Shown here one piece after another: positions 13,101 to 26,600 of a DNA stretch of 64,000 nt. The translations under genes were made by a program, and so were the position numbers. Positions within the stretch are counted from its first letter, which is position 1. The number at the start of each line of letters is the position of its first letter. The notes beneath the pieces are model-generated. The model was not told the DNA's origin and did no database searches. It saw only the letters and a program-made list of their open reading frames with translations. The DNA is from Diacronema lutheri. Its lineage: Eukaryota; Haptophyta; Pavlovophyceae; Pavlovales; Pavlovaceae. Location of the stretch: NCBI GenBank assembly GCA_019448385.1, contig JAGTXO010000005.1, positions 1,240,001-1,304,000 on the forward strand, read 5' to 3'.

Positions 13101-16100
13101 TTCTGCTCGTCGCGCGTCTTGCGGAACTGGGCGACGAGGTCGCTGCTCACGTTGGCCTCAGGCTCCCACGTGTCGGCGCTCTCGTCGTAGCCCCGCCACC
13201 TGATCCGGAACTGGAACGTCACCTTCTTGCCCGCCTTGCGGCGCTCGTCGACGACCGCCTCGACCTCGTACGTGCGCGCCTCCTCGTCGACGCTCGCGCC
13301 CGCCGCGCTCGCGCCCGTGTCCGGCCACCCAGCGACCGTGCCGCCCAGCCTCTCGGCGGCCGCGCGCAGCTGCCGCTCGCGCTGGGCGGCCGCGGCGCCT
13401 CGCGCGACCAGCGCGGGCAGCATGCCCGCGCCGCCCGCGAGGCCGTGCGCGCCGACGCTGGCGGTCATCAGCGCGTCGAGGCACGCGAACGTTGCGAGCG
13501 CACACGCGCCATCGTCGCCGCCGCGCGGCTGCGAGCGCACGACGGGCGATGGCCGCGGCTCCCCCTCGGCCGCGAGCAGCGGCCAGATCGCACTGGCCAG
13601 CGCGACGGCATGCGCGCCGACCGCGACGGCCACGTCCGCGTCGAGCGGCGCAAAGTCGTAGCGCACGAGCGCGGCCGGGCGCGAGTCGTCCGTCGGCCGG
13701 TCGGCGACGAGCAGCCCGACCGGGCGCGGCGGCTCGCCGGACGGCGCGGCGACGGGCACGCAGAGGAGCACGACGAGCAGGCGCGGCGTGCCGCCGAGCA
13801 GCGCGCGCGCGGCATCCGCCCCGTCGGCTCCGCCGCGCGCGGCCGCGGCGAGCAGCTCGGCCGCGCGCGTCGGGCCCAGCGCCGTGCGCGCGTCCTTGCG
13901 CGCGCGTGCGCGCGCCGTGTACGCGGCGCAGGCGTCGTCGAGCACCGCCGCGCTGGGCGCGGTGCCAGTCGTCGCCCACGCGCGCAGCGCGTCGCGCACC
14001 CGCGTGACGATCGCCTGGTCGACCGCCGCCTCGCCGGCAGCGTGCGCCGGCGCGCACGCCGGCGGTGCGGCGGCAGGCGCGAGCGCGGGCGCGCCGTCGG
14101 CGCCGTCAACGCCGACGGCGCCGTCGGCGCGCCGCCACGCGAGCTTCGCCTCGATCTGCTGCCGGACGGCGTGGCAGTGCCGGTCGATGCCGCGCGCGTC
14201 GTCGAGCGCGGCCAGCGCGTCCTCAGCGGCGGGACGGCCGCTCGCGTCCGCGACGGCCTGCAGGCAGAGCAGCGCGGCCGCACGCGCGTTGCACGCGCTC
14301 TGCGGCTCGGGCGCGAGCGCGAGCTCGAGCTCGAGCGGCGACGCGCCTCGCGCCGCGGCGATCGCGTCCATCAGCACGTCCAACCGCTGCACCAGCGCCC
14401 TGTGCGCGTCGCGCGGCGCGCCCGTCGACGGCGCGCGCGAGCGCGTCGCCACGAGCCCGAGCGCGCGCGCCGGCGCGCCCGCCGGCGTGTGCAGCACGAG
14501 CAGCGCCGCGCCCGCCAAGCTCGCGTTGCGCGTGACGAGCGCGAAGATGCGCGTCGCCTCGTGCGCGCCCACCGACGCCCAGATCGCAGCGCGATCGGCG
14601 TCCGTCTGCGCGTCGCACAGGTCGCGCACGTCGTCCGGCGCGAGCAGCGCGCCGCCGCCGGCGGAGCGCGCGACGATCGCCCGCGCCTCCGCCACGAAGA
14701 CGGCCTGCGGCAGGTCGGCGTGGCGCGCGTCGACGATGGCGCGCGTCGCGTGCACGCCGAGCTCCACGCCGCGGTAGAAGGCGCGCGCGTTGGCCGCGCG
14801 CGCGTGCGCCGGCCGTCCGTCCGCGTTGCGCCTCGCGCGCGCCTGCTTGCTCGTGCGCGCGAGGCCGTCGCGTGGCGGTGGCGGCAGCGTGGCGAGGAAG
14901 CGCGCGGCGGGCGGCGGCGCGCGCACGCCGCGCTGCCGCCGTGCGATGGCCGCGAGCCGCCGGCCCGCCGCGCTGCCGCCCGCGCCGACGTGCTGCCGGC
15001 GGCCGAGCGCCGCCGGTGGCGGCGGCGGCGGCGGCGCGGCGGCGGGCGGCGGCGCGACGGCGGGCGGCGGCGCGGCGGCGGGCGGCGGCGCGGCGGTGGG
15101 CGGCGGCGCGGCGGCGGGCGGCAGCGGCGGCGGCGCGCCGGCGACGGCAGCACCAGTCGGCTTGTCCGCCCACGCACCCGAGACGCTGTCCCAGGCCTTG
15201 CCCGGTGGCGCGCGCCCACGCGGCCGCGGGTGGCGGGCTCGAGCGGCGGGGGGCGGGCGGCCGGCGCGCCAGTCGAAGACAGGTGCAACCGTGGCGGCAG
15301 GCGCCGAGTGCCGCGCGTCGGTCACAGAGCGCGTGGTGCGCGCGGCGACCGTCGCGCGCATGGCGGGCGGGCGGTGAGCAGCGCCCGCCGGCGCGCCGGC
15401 GGGCGCGGCAGCCGGCGCGCCGGCGGGCGCGGCCGCCTCGAGCCCGGCGGAGGCGCCGCGCTTGCGCTTGCGCGTGCCGCCGCGCGTGCGCCTGCGCGCG
15501 CGCCCGCCGCGCGCCCGTTCGGCCTGCGCGTCGCCAGCCGCGTCGCCGGCCGCGTCGCCGCGCCGCACGTAGACGACCGCGAACGCCTCCTCGCCGGTCC
15601 CGTCGACGCCGCCGCGCGCGCGGCGCAGGACCGACCGCCACTGCAGCCGCCGCGCGCGGCCGGGCTCGCACGCAAACCAGCGCCCACCGCGCCTGACGAC
15701 GGCCACAAAGTCGTCGTCGCGCCGCCCGCGCCGGCGCGTGCGCAGCAGCACGCACTGCACGTCGAGCCAGCCCTCGTGCCAGTCGGCCGTGCTGGGGGCG
15801 ACGCGAATCGACTGCGGGAGCTCGACGCCAAAGCCGGCGAGCCGCACGATGTGCGCGACGATGACGCTCGAAATGGCGGGGGCGCTCGACGGGTCGCCCG
15901 CTGCAGCGAGCACCGCCCCGCCCCAGTGCTCACGCGTGACGCAATCCGCGTCCTCGACGTGCACGTGCGCCACGCTCGCGCCGAGCTGGTGCAGCAACGC
16001 GCAGATGTCGGCGTCGACCGTCCTCTCCTCCTCGGCCGCCTCGGCCGTGCCGCGGGCGGCGGCGTCGCCTGCCGGCTGCCCGAGGTACGCGATCGCCCGC

Positions 16101-19100
16101 TCGACGGCCGCGCGCTCCGCACGCGCTGCGCTGTCGATCGCCGCATTGCCGACGGGCGCGCGCAGCGCCGCGATCGCGTCTTGCAACGCCGTCGCGTCGC
16201 CCGTCGCCGCCGTCGCCGCCACCGCCGCCGCGCTCGCGGTGCCGTGCGCGACGGCGTGCAGCGCGGCGGCGCGCGCGGCGGGGATGCGCCCGTCCAGCGC
16301 GAGCACGAGCGGCGGCCCGGCCGGCGTCTGCTGCCGCCGGTGCCGCCGGCTCGCAGCCGGGTGGTCGGCGCGCGCGCGCTCGAGCCGCGCGCGCCGCTCG
16401 ACGACGCGCGCCCAGAAGGCCTGCACCCTCGGCTGCGCGAATGCAAGCCAGCCGGCGCCGCGCGTCACGACGTGCACGACGATCCGGTCCTCGTGCCTGA
16501 GGTACTGCACGTAGAGCGCTTTGCGCACGCCGAGGACGTGCATGCCGAGCTGCAGCTGATCGCGGTGCGGCTGCGGCGGCCCGTCCTCGTGCGCCTTGGC
16601 GTCCGCCTTGGTGAGCGTCTTCACCTCGACGAGGACCTGCTCGTTGTCTTCGGGGAGGATGGCGAGCCCGTCCGGCGAGAAGGCGAACGGCGCGCTCTTG
16701 TCGTGCGGGTCCGCACGCACCATCGGCAGGTTGCACACGACGGTGATGCCGTACGCGGCCGCCAGCTTGCGCAGCGCGACGGCCTCGCCGAGGATGCCCG
16801 CGGTCGTCGCCTTGGTCCGCACCTCGCGCCGCCGCCGGTGCACGTACTCGTCGGTGAGCGTCTCGTGCGCGACGCCGGCGTTGTCGTTCACGACGTCGCC
16901 AACCTTGCTGCCCGTGACCTCCTCCCATCGCTCGTCGTGCCAGCGCGGGCTGCGCTGCGCGGGCGCGCCCGCGCCGACGGCGTCGAGCACGCGGCGCAGC
17001 GCTGTGCCGTCGGGCGCAGCAGGCACGCGCGCGCGGTCCTGGGCCTCGCGAGCGTCGAGGACGCAGCCCGTAGTGGAATCTTGGGGTAGGTCGAGCTTGC
17101 TCGCCTCGCCGTAGCGGCTCTCCAGCTGGCGCGGTGCGTCGGCAGGGCCGCCGTCCGTGCGCGCACCCGACGCGCCCGCCAGTGCACGGGGCGCAGCGTC
17201 CGAGGCGCCCGCCGCGCCCGCGCCGCCGCCAATCGCGCCAGCGCACGCGCGCGCCGCGACCTGCGGACGGCCAGCCGCAGGGACCTCGTCCGCTCGGCCG
17301 GCCGCTGCGTCGGCCGTCCGCTTGGCCACCTCGCGCACGTCTCCGAGCGCGAGCGTGGCTGGCGCCGTCGAGCTCCCGTGGCGTTTGTTCCAAAACTCGA
17401 GCAGCCCGCCAAGGAAGGGCGTGCCCGTCGGGCGGTCCTCGGGCACCTCCGCCAGGATCGCGTCGACGCGCAGCGCGGCCGCCACATCGCAAAACGCGCG
17501 CGCGGCGCGCGCCATCCGCTCGGCGCGCGCGCCGCCGTCGTCCGCCGCGCGGCGGATGGCGTGGCTCACGTGCGCGACGCGGAGCGAGACGACGGCGTGC
17601 GCCGGCGCGTCGGCGCCCGTGCCGAGCGTGTGCCGCCGGATGGCCAGCTGCCCATCGCCCATGCGCGGCGGGAGCGACGCGCACGCCGCGACGGTCGTCT
17701 TGCCGGCCGCGCTGTCGCACAGCCAGCTCGCCTCGCCGCCGCCCGCAAACTCAAAGGTCGCGAAGCCCTCGCGGCCGAAAAGCGCGACGAAGTGGTCGAG
17801 CACCGCCTTGTTGATCGCGCGCGCCGCCGGCCGCGTCGATGCGCCGCGGGCAGCGCCACCCGCCGCGCCGCGCGCATCGCTGCACGTCGCAGGGCAGGTG
17901 CAGCCGGACGCGCGCACGCCGTCCGACCGCGTCCGCGGCAGCTCGAGCTCGCGCACCTTGGGGCAGAACCAGAGCGGGTTGGACGCCTCGAGGCACAGCA
18001 CGACGAGCCGCCCGTCCGTGCCGGCCAGCGCGCGCGCGTCGCGCAGCAGCTCGACGGCGAGCTCGGACGTCGCCGCGTGCACCGCCGGCTCGCCCGTCGC
18101 GCGGTCGGGCGGGAAGAGGCCGCCGCCGACGAGCGGGCTGGGGCAGCGGCCGAGCATCACGAGCAGCGGCGGCGGCGGCGTCTGCGGCGCCTGCTGCCCG
18201 ACCGCAGCCGCCGTCAGCCCGGCCAGGTCGGAGCTCGTGCGGAGGGCCTTGAGCGCGACGCGCGAGCCGGTGCCCGCCTGCTCGGAAAACGTGGCGAGCA
18301 TGGCGCACGTGCTCGCCCTCGCGCCGCACTGCCAGCTGACGCGCGCGAGGAGGCCTTCCAGCGTGTCGTTTTCGCGCGGCCGCGTGACCGCGTCGAGCGC
18401 CGCCGAGTCGAGCTGGAGGCTGCCGGGCGTGACGCACAGCACCGCCTCGTGGTAGGCGCGCAGCAGCTCCCTCGGCAGCTGCTCGGCGGGCGTCGCCGCC
18501 TGCCCGCCCACCCACCGTGCACCGTGGCCGCCGTCGCCCGCGCCCGCGAGCCGCACCGCCGGCCCGCCCGTGATCGCCGAGGTCGGTGGCGTGCCGAGCG
18601 CGTCGACGAGCGCGCGCACGGGCGCGACACGCCTGCGCGCAGCGTCCGCGCCGACGGCGAGCGCGGCGATCCGAGCGCCCTCCCATGCGCGCTCCCTCGC
18701 GTCGTCCCGCGCGGCCGCCGGCGCGGCGCCCGGCCGCGCGCCGGGCGGCACCGCGCACGCCGCCGCGACGACCTCCGCGCGCGCGCCGGCGGCGTCGGGC
18801 GCGTGCAGCTGCGCGAGCGCGCCAGAGAGCGCGGCGGCCGAGCGGTAGCGGCCGTGCGCCGCGACGAGCGCGTAGAGCACGCGCAGCGCGGCCACGCCCG
18901 CCTGGTCGGGCGCGTCGTCAGCGATGCGCTCGACCTCCCACGTGCGCGTGGGCGGCGGGCTGCCGTCGGCCGGGTCCGGACGCAGCGCCCACGCGCGCTC
19001 GACGATCGCGTTGAACACGCCGTGCGCGGCGCCCTCGTCAAACTCGGCGGCGCCCGCCGCGTGCGCGCACCACCCGTGCACGCGCGACGTGGGCGCGTCC

Positions 19101-20651
19101 ACGGCGCGCTGCACGACGAGCACCGCCGGCCGGTCGACGCAGCCGAGGCTCACCGCCGCGTGCTTGCCCTCGAGCAGCGCCGCCGCCGCAGCCTCGACCA
19201 AGGCGTCACCAGGCGCGTCGCCGACGACGACGGCACAGCCGTCGCCGTACTCAGCCTGCATCGCGGCGACGCACGACGCGACAAAGTCGCCGCCCGCGGC
19301 CGCCGCGTGTCGCGCCGCCAGCATCCGGCGCGCGATGGCAAGCCAGACGTACTCGGCCGGCGCGCGCGCGGCGCGCGCGCGAGGCGCGCCGGCCGCGCCG
19401 CGTGCGCCAGCGCGTGCGCCTCCAGCGGCCGCAACGGCCGAGGCGGCTGGAGCGGCGGTGAGCGTGCGCCGCGCGCGCTTCGCCGGCCGCGCGATGGGCG
19501 ATGCACCCGCCGTCGCCCCGCCCGCAGCAGCCGGTGCGGCCGCCACAGCGCCCGCCGCAACGCCACTCGTCACGACGCCCGTGGCGGGCGGCGCGGCGGC
19601 GGACGCGGCCGCCTCGACGGGCGTCGCGCAACTACCGCCAGCGGTCGCGGACGCGCCCGGCGACGCGTCGGCGAGGAGGTGGCGCAGCACGCCGCGCGCG
19701 AGCGCGACTCGCACGGCGAGCGTCAGCGCGCGCAGGCGGTCGGAAGGCGAGGCGTCGCGCTCGGCGTCGGCGGACGTGGCGGCAGCAGGCGAGGCGGCGG
19801 GCGGCGCGGCGGCGGGCTGGGCGGCCGCCGGCGCAACCTCGTCGGCCTTGGCCAGCCAGACGAGCCCGGCGACTGCGAGCACGACGCTGTACGCGCCGAC
19901 ATCGTCACCCGCAACGCGCGCCAGCCGGGCGTGGGCGTCGGCCTCGGACACGGCGACGCGGAAGAGCACGTCGTCGCGGGCAGCTTGCTCGGCAAACTGA
20001 CGCAGCTGCTTGGCCATCGTCACGCCGGCGACGCACGCCTCGCCCGCCTCTGCCTCGACCTGCTCGTCCTGGCCGATGGCGGACGCGCCGGCCTCGGCGC
20101 CAGCGTCGAGTGTCCGGCGGCGCTCGAGGGCGAAGCCACGCACACAGACGCTCTGGAGGCCGCCGAGCGCGCCCGCCTTCTCGTGCAGCGCGCACGACAG
20201 CTCGACCACCGAGTCCACGCGCCTCGCGGCGGCGCCCCCCCGCTCGCCGCGCGTGGCCGCGCGCACGACGAACACCGTGAATTGCGCGCGCTTCGCCGCG
20301 CGCGCCGACGCGCACGCGTGCTTCAGGAGCCGGCAAAGCGCGGGCCTTTGCGCCGCTGCGCCCCGCGTGCACAGCAGCAGTTGGCCGCGCTCGTCGCCCA
20401 GCTCCTGCTCGATGGCGGCCTCGAGCGCGTCGTCCGTCAAATCGCCGTGCTCCGTCGAGGCGAGCGCGCGCGCAGCCGCGAGCGCCAGCTCGCCTGCGCC
20501 CGCGCGCCGCCGGCGGCGCGCACCGGCGGGCGCGTGCGGCGCCGACGCGTGTGACGACGCCGCCGCGTCCGCGCGCGCACACGCGGCGCGCAACGCCTCA
20601 CGCGCCGAGGCGGCCGCGCGCGCCCTGGGCGCGAGCTTCAAGAACGTGCGC

Positions 20652-20696
<45 letters not shown>

Positions 20697-23600
20697 TCGC
20701 CCGCGTCGCCGGCCGGCGGCGGCGGTGGCGGCGGTGACGGCGCGGCCACGGCGGCGGCAGCAGCGGCGGCGGCGGCGGTGGCGGCGGCGGCGGCGCCCAG
20801 CGCGGGCGGCGGCGGCGTGGCGGCGGCGGTGGCGGCGGCGGTGACGCCAGCGGCGGCCTTGGCGCCGCGCGTCTGCGGCGGCGTTTCGGCGCGATCGGGG
20901 CTGCCCCCGCCACGCACCGCGCTCGTGACCGCGCAGACGCCGCCCGGCGCACGATCGCTGGCCGCGCCGGTCAGCGCGACGCGGAGGCGCTCGCCGACAG
21001 CGTACATGTCCGCCACGCTGAACGTGCGCGGCGCGGACGAGCAGCCCGCCGCGGCGAGCGCGTCGTTGAGCGCGCCCACTATCGCGAGGCCGCACGTCGC
21101 GCCACGCTGCGCCGCCTCGTTGAGCAGCAGCGCGCGGCGCACGCGCGAAATGTCGAGACCCGCCGCGTGCAGCGTGGCAGTTATCGCCTTGGCGAGCATG
21201 AGCGCCTGCCTGCAGGGCGACGCGAGCGTGTCGACGAGCACCGCGTCGTAGCGATGCTCGCCCGCGCGCGCGACGCGCACAAGGCGCAACGCGGTGAAAT
21301 GGCCGGAGGCGAGCTGCGCGCCGTCGTCACCGCCCGCGCCGCCGCGCTCGTCCGACGGGCTCCACACGCCGATGACAGCCTGCGTTGTCGCCTCGCTGCG
21401 CAGGCGGTGCAGCAGCGCGGCGCGCTCGGCGTCGTCCTGAAACACCGCGGGTTGCGCGGCGAGCGGCACGTGGCAGACATGCCCGCCGCCGGCCTGCCCG
21501 TGCACGCGCAGCACGACCTCGCAGCACGCGTCGACGGTTGAGGCGAGCATGTCGCCGCTGGCGATGCGCTCCACCTCTGCCTGCGGGAGGCCGGCGCTCG
21601 CGGCGGCGGCGGCCAGCCGGCGCGCAGCCGCGTCGCCCGCCCACGCAAGCAGCGCCGAGTTGGCGGGTTGGAGGGGAAGCTCAAGGGCGGCTGGTTCGGT
21701 GGCGGTAGCCTCGTTGGCAACGGGCACGTTGGCGGTGCGCGCGTTGGCGGCGGGCGCGGCGGCGATGGCTGGTGGGGCGGAAGACGCGCCCGCGGCGGCG
21801 GGCGCGGACGCGGCAGCGGCAGCGGCTAGTGGCGCGGGGAAAACGCCGTCGGTGGCAGGCGCGGAGGCGAATGCAGGAGCAACTAGTGGGGCGGGAAAAT
21901 CGGCGGCAGGCGCGAAGGCGGATGCAGGAGCGGCTAGTGCGGCGGGGAAAACACCGTCGGCGGCAGGCGCGAAGGCGGATGCAGGAGCGCCCAGCGGGGC
22001 GCAGAAAACACCGCCGGCGGCAGGCGCGAAGGCGACAGCAGCAGTGGCCAGTGGAGCGGAGGCGCAGGGCCACGCGCGCGCCAGCCGTGCAAGCCCAAGC
22101 CGCGCGCGAGCGACGCACGCGCCGATGGCCGAGGCGGCGGCGCAGGCCACGACGTGGCCTGGCACCGGTGTGGCCAGCCGCTCGCGGGTGTGCACGTCGA
22201 GCCGCGCCCCACGCCAAGAGCGGCGGCGCGCTGAACGGAGGCGCGCGACCCCGATCGATCCGCCCGCGCACGCGCGCGCCGGCTCAGTGTGGCCAACGCG
22301 CGCCGCTATGCGAGGCGCGCGCGCGATAACGGCGGTTGTCGGCCGTGGCGTGCGCGAGGCGGCGCCGCGGCGACGGGCGCGGCACACGAGCCGCTCGGGC
22401 GCGCCGCCGCCGCGCGGCACGATGTCGAGCAGCACGGTCACGCCGCGCGCGCGCGCGACCGCCGTGCACGCGAGCCGCACGGGCAGCGGCGGCCCGTCCG
22501 GGCGCGCGAGCGCCGCCACCTCGGCGTCGGTGAGGCTGTGCAGCTCGCGGCGCGCGCGCGCGAACGCGGCGATGTCCGCGCGCAGCTCCGCGTCCGTGCC
22601 GAGCGCAACGCGCGCGTGCACGGGGAGCGACGCGCGCAGCGCGTGGAGCACGCCGCCGCGCGCGCCGCGCGGCGCCGGCGCGCGCTCGCGCTCAGCGCGC
22701 GCGGCGCGCGTGAGCTCGCGCACCGCGCGCGCTAGATTGCGCCGCGCGGCCGCGACGGGAGGGCTAGGTGCGCGCGCGCGCCGGTTGTAGCGCGGCCGCG
22801 CCGAGTCGAGGGGCGGCGGACGCGGTGCGTACGCCGCGGCGCGGCCCGCGCGCCAAAAGGCCGGCGGCGGGCGCAGCTCCGTCGCGTCGACCGCGGCCGC
22901 GAGCGCGCCGAGCGCGGCGTCGCTGTCGCCCGCCGCGTCGGCCGCGTCGACGAGCACGAAGAGCGCGCCGAGCGCGCGCGACGCGGCCGCCTGCGCGGCG
23001 GTGGGGCGGGCGCAGGCAGCGACGCATGCGGCCGCCATGCCGCGCGCCGCGGCGAACGCCGGTGACGTGACGGCCGCGCCGATGGCAACGGCGGCGGCGG
23101 CGACGGTCGAGGCGGCAGCGCCGGCGATGGAGGTGGCAGCGGCGGCGGCGCTTGCCATCGCGCGGCGCGCGAGACGCGAGGCGCCACCGACCGCCGCCGC
23201 CGCAGCGCGCGCTGCGCGCGCGCCGGTGGCGCGCATCGTCGCCGCGCCAGGCGCCGCCGCGCCGACGCCGCCGGCGCCCGCGCCGTCGCCGCTCTCGGCC
23301 GTGCAGGGCTCCGATGGCGAACCCGGCGTGCGCTGGCGCGTGATGCGCGCGCCGAGGCGCGCGCTCCGCGCCGCGCGGCCGGCGACGTCGAGGAAGCGCC
23401 GTGCGCGCGCCGCGCGCAGGCCACGCGCGCGCGGCGGCGCAGCGACAGGCGCCGAGCGCCGCGGCGCGCACGCCGGCGCGTCGCTGTCGGGTTGCGCAGC
23501 GCGCGCGCGGGAACTCGGCGCGGCGTGTGCGGGCGGCGGGCGCGCGCCCGCGCGGCGCAGAGGCGCGAGGCGCCGGCCGCAGACGAGGCGTGTGCGCAAC

Positions 23601-26600
23601 CAGGACGGCGAGGGCCGCAGGGCGCCGTCGACGTCGCGCATCGGCGGGCCGCGAGCCCGCCGCGCAGCCGTGCGGCGCGCGCGAGGCGCTCGGCGGCGCG
23701 CGCGCCGCACGGCGCGCGCGGCGGCGCGCACGCCAGCGACGGCTGCGGCCACGCCGCGCGCCAACACGGCCGCGGCGTGCGCCATCGCACCGAGCACGGC
23801 GCGTGGCGCGCCGAGCAAGCGCAGCAAGCGCGACGCCGTCGCGCGCGCCGGCGCACCGTGTGCAGGGGCCTCGCCAGCGCCAGCACCGACGCCGCCATCG
23901 CCGCAGCCGCAGGTGGCGTCGCCGCCGCCGCAGGCGTCGCGACGGACGCCGCCGCCGCCGAAACAATCGCCGCACACGTCGCCGCCGACGTTGCCACCCC
24001 AGCCGCCGTTGCGTGCGCAGGTGGCTGCGGCGCGTGCGTGCGGGAGGCGTGCCGTGCGGCGCGCATCACACGGGCTGCGCGACGCGAGCGACGCCGCCGG
24101 GGTCCCCGCTGCGCCAGGCGCGCCGTGCGCGCCAGCCTCGCCGGCCTCGCCGGCGCGCGGTCGCGCGCTCGCCTCGACGTGGCCGCCTCCGCCGCCATCG
24201 CCGCCGTCGAACCGGGCGGCGGAGGGCTGCCGCTCGAACCGCTCGTCGGCGTCGGCCGCCACCGCCGCCTCGCGCTCCGCCGCCGCGGCGGCCGCCGTAC
24301 GCGCGTGGCGGAGCGCGCGGCCGCCGTCCGCTGCGCGGCGTGGCGGCGCGGGCGCCGCCTTCGGCGCGCGCGGCCCCTCGGCGCGCTCGCGGAGCACGGC
24401 GAGCGGCGTGCCCGTGGCGACGCTCGTGCAGACGCGCCGCAAGGCGGCGCTTACGCACGCGTGGACGACGCGCGCCGTCCGCTTGTCGGCGGCGCGCGCG
24501 GCGCGGCGCGCGGCCTTGGCGGCGGCCTTTTTGGCGCGCCTCTGCTCCGCCTGCTCCGACAGCGCGCGCGCCTGGCGCTCGGCTGCGAGCGCGTCCTCGG
24601 GCGAAACGGTCGGCCTCGGCGGCCGCGCGCGCGCGCTGCGACGCTGCGCGCTGCGGCGGTCGGACGGCGGCTGCCGCGGCGGCGAGGACGGCGAGCGCGA
24701 GCTCGGCGTGGGCGACCAATCGCCGCTGACGGTTGCGAGCGGCGCAAACGGGTTGTCGTCCCCGCGCCCCGCGGCGTGCGACAGTGCACGCGGCGTCGGG
24801 CGCCGGCCGACCGCTGGCGGGCCCCACTCGGACGGCGGCTCCGAGGGCGAGCGCGCCGTCGGCGCCGCGCGTTGCGCGGCCGGCGGCGCCTCCCGGTCCA
24901 GCGCCGCCTGCTCTCTCGCCGCGGCCTGCTCGTCACCCTCCGGCACGCCACGCGGCGCGAGCACCGCGGTGGCGCAGCGCGTCGCGTTGAGCAACGCCGC
25001 CTCCATCTGCCGCACGCTGGCCTTGGCGCACGCCACACCCTGTCTCGCCCGGCGCAGCGCCTCGTGCGCGCGGCGCACATCCGCGTCGGCATCTTCGCGC
25101 ATGCCAAAGTGCGCCTGTTGCAGCCGCAGGTCCGCAGGGCGCCCCTGCGCGCGAGGGGCACGGGCGCGGCGGCGCGCGGGTGACGGAGCTGGCGCGCCGT
25201 TCTGCGCTGCGCGCACGCCAATCGACGGGCGCGCGCGCGGCGGGGCGCGCGCGCGCGCACGCGCGCGCGCTGCCTACCCAGCCGCCGGCCGGCTCGCGCG
25301 AGCGCGCCAGCTGCTCCGCCGCCTCGGCGTCGAGCACGCGCTGCTGCGCCTCCTCCTCGCCCAGTGCAGCGAGGTGCAGCCGGCGGGCTGCCTTGCGGCA
25401 GTTGCCCTCCGCCTTGCCCACGGCCTTGCGCGCCGCGTCGACGGGGTCGTCGTTGGCTCTGTCGCGCCTGCGCTTGCCCTTGTCGGCGGGCGGCGGCTCG
25501 GCGCGCTGCGGCGCGCCGAGCGCGTCGTCGGCTCCGCGCGCGGCCGCCCGCGGGCGGCGGGCCCCAAAGAGCGCACCGGTCGCCGTGCGCGCCGCGCAAG
25601 CAACGACCAGCGCTGACATGCCGGCGAAGACCGCACCGCCCAGCGCCACGGTTGCCACGATGCGCAGCGTCCCGTGCGCAGGCCGCGCTGCCTCCGCCGC
25701 TTTGGCGGCCTCGCGCGCGCGCGCATCGGCGGCTCTCATCTCGTGCAGCAGCCCGGCCGCGCCGCTCGCGCCGTCGCGGCCGCGCGCGAGCTCGCACAGC
25801 ACCGCCGCCGCGTGCCGCGTGGGCTCGCGCGCGAGCAGCTGCGCGCCGCCGTCGGGGCGCAGCTTCTCAACGAACTCGACAAACGTCGCGTCGCGCCAGA
25901 GGGACATGCAGAAGGCCCTGTGCACCACCCCCTCTTGCTCGCGCATCCGCCGTGCCGCCCGCCTGCCGTCGCGCGCGTGCGCGTGCGCGGCCGCGTCGAA
26001 TCCAGCGACGCCGCGCTGCGCGTCGCGCACGGCCGACGACGGCGCCGCCGCGCTGCCCGCCAAGGGCGCCGCAGCGGCGACGCGCGCGTGCGGAGCGACG
26101 GGATCGCCGGCGGCCGGCGGCTCGGCGCGCTGCGGCGTGCCGTTTGCTCCGCGCGCGGCCGTCCCGGGGGAGATGGCCGCGATGGCGCCGCCAGCCGCGC
26201 CGTGCGCCAGCCACGCGCATAGGCTGCCGACGAGCTCGCCGAGACCCCCGACGGTCGCCGCGGCGGCGAGTGCGCCGGGCTTGCCGGCCGACAGCGGCTC
26301 GCGAGCGTCGTCGTCGCAGCCGCCGGCACCCGTCTTGGCGAGTGCGTCGCGCTCGCCCGCGACGCCCGCCACGACCGCCGCCCCTCCGTCGTCCGCCGCG
26401 CCGGCCGCGCGCGCGGCCGGGCGCAGAGGAGGCGTGCCGGTGCAGCCGTCGCCGCTCGTCTTCGCCGTTTCCTCCACCTTGATCGCTTCGTCGCCACCTG
26501 CGCCATCTCCGACGCCGGGGCCCTTGGTCACGCTTGCCGCCATGCGCGCCGTGCCCGCCGGCCAGCCCGCCGACTGCTCGAGCGCGGCGGCGAGCGGCGC

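Noticed and set aside
15520-15800. A further OTU/Josephin-like protease (DDDFVAVVRRGGRWF) in the giant protein
   Set aside because: The expected catalytic His is replaced by Asp and no paired Cys motif could be placed, so it was not listed as a domain.
11966-17089. 1707-codon open frame on the plus strand opposite the giant gene
   Set aside because: It is Arg/Ala/Gly-rich with no motif, typical of antisense frames in GC-extreme DNA. The minus strand holds YqaJ, chromo and Fanzor motifs over the same bases.
17378-20554. 1058-codon plus-strand open frame
   Set aside because: It has the same shadow composition and no domain. It overlaps protease-like blocks on the minus strand.
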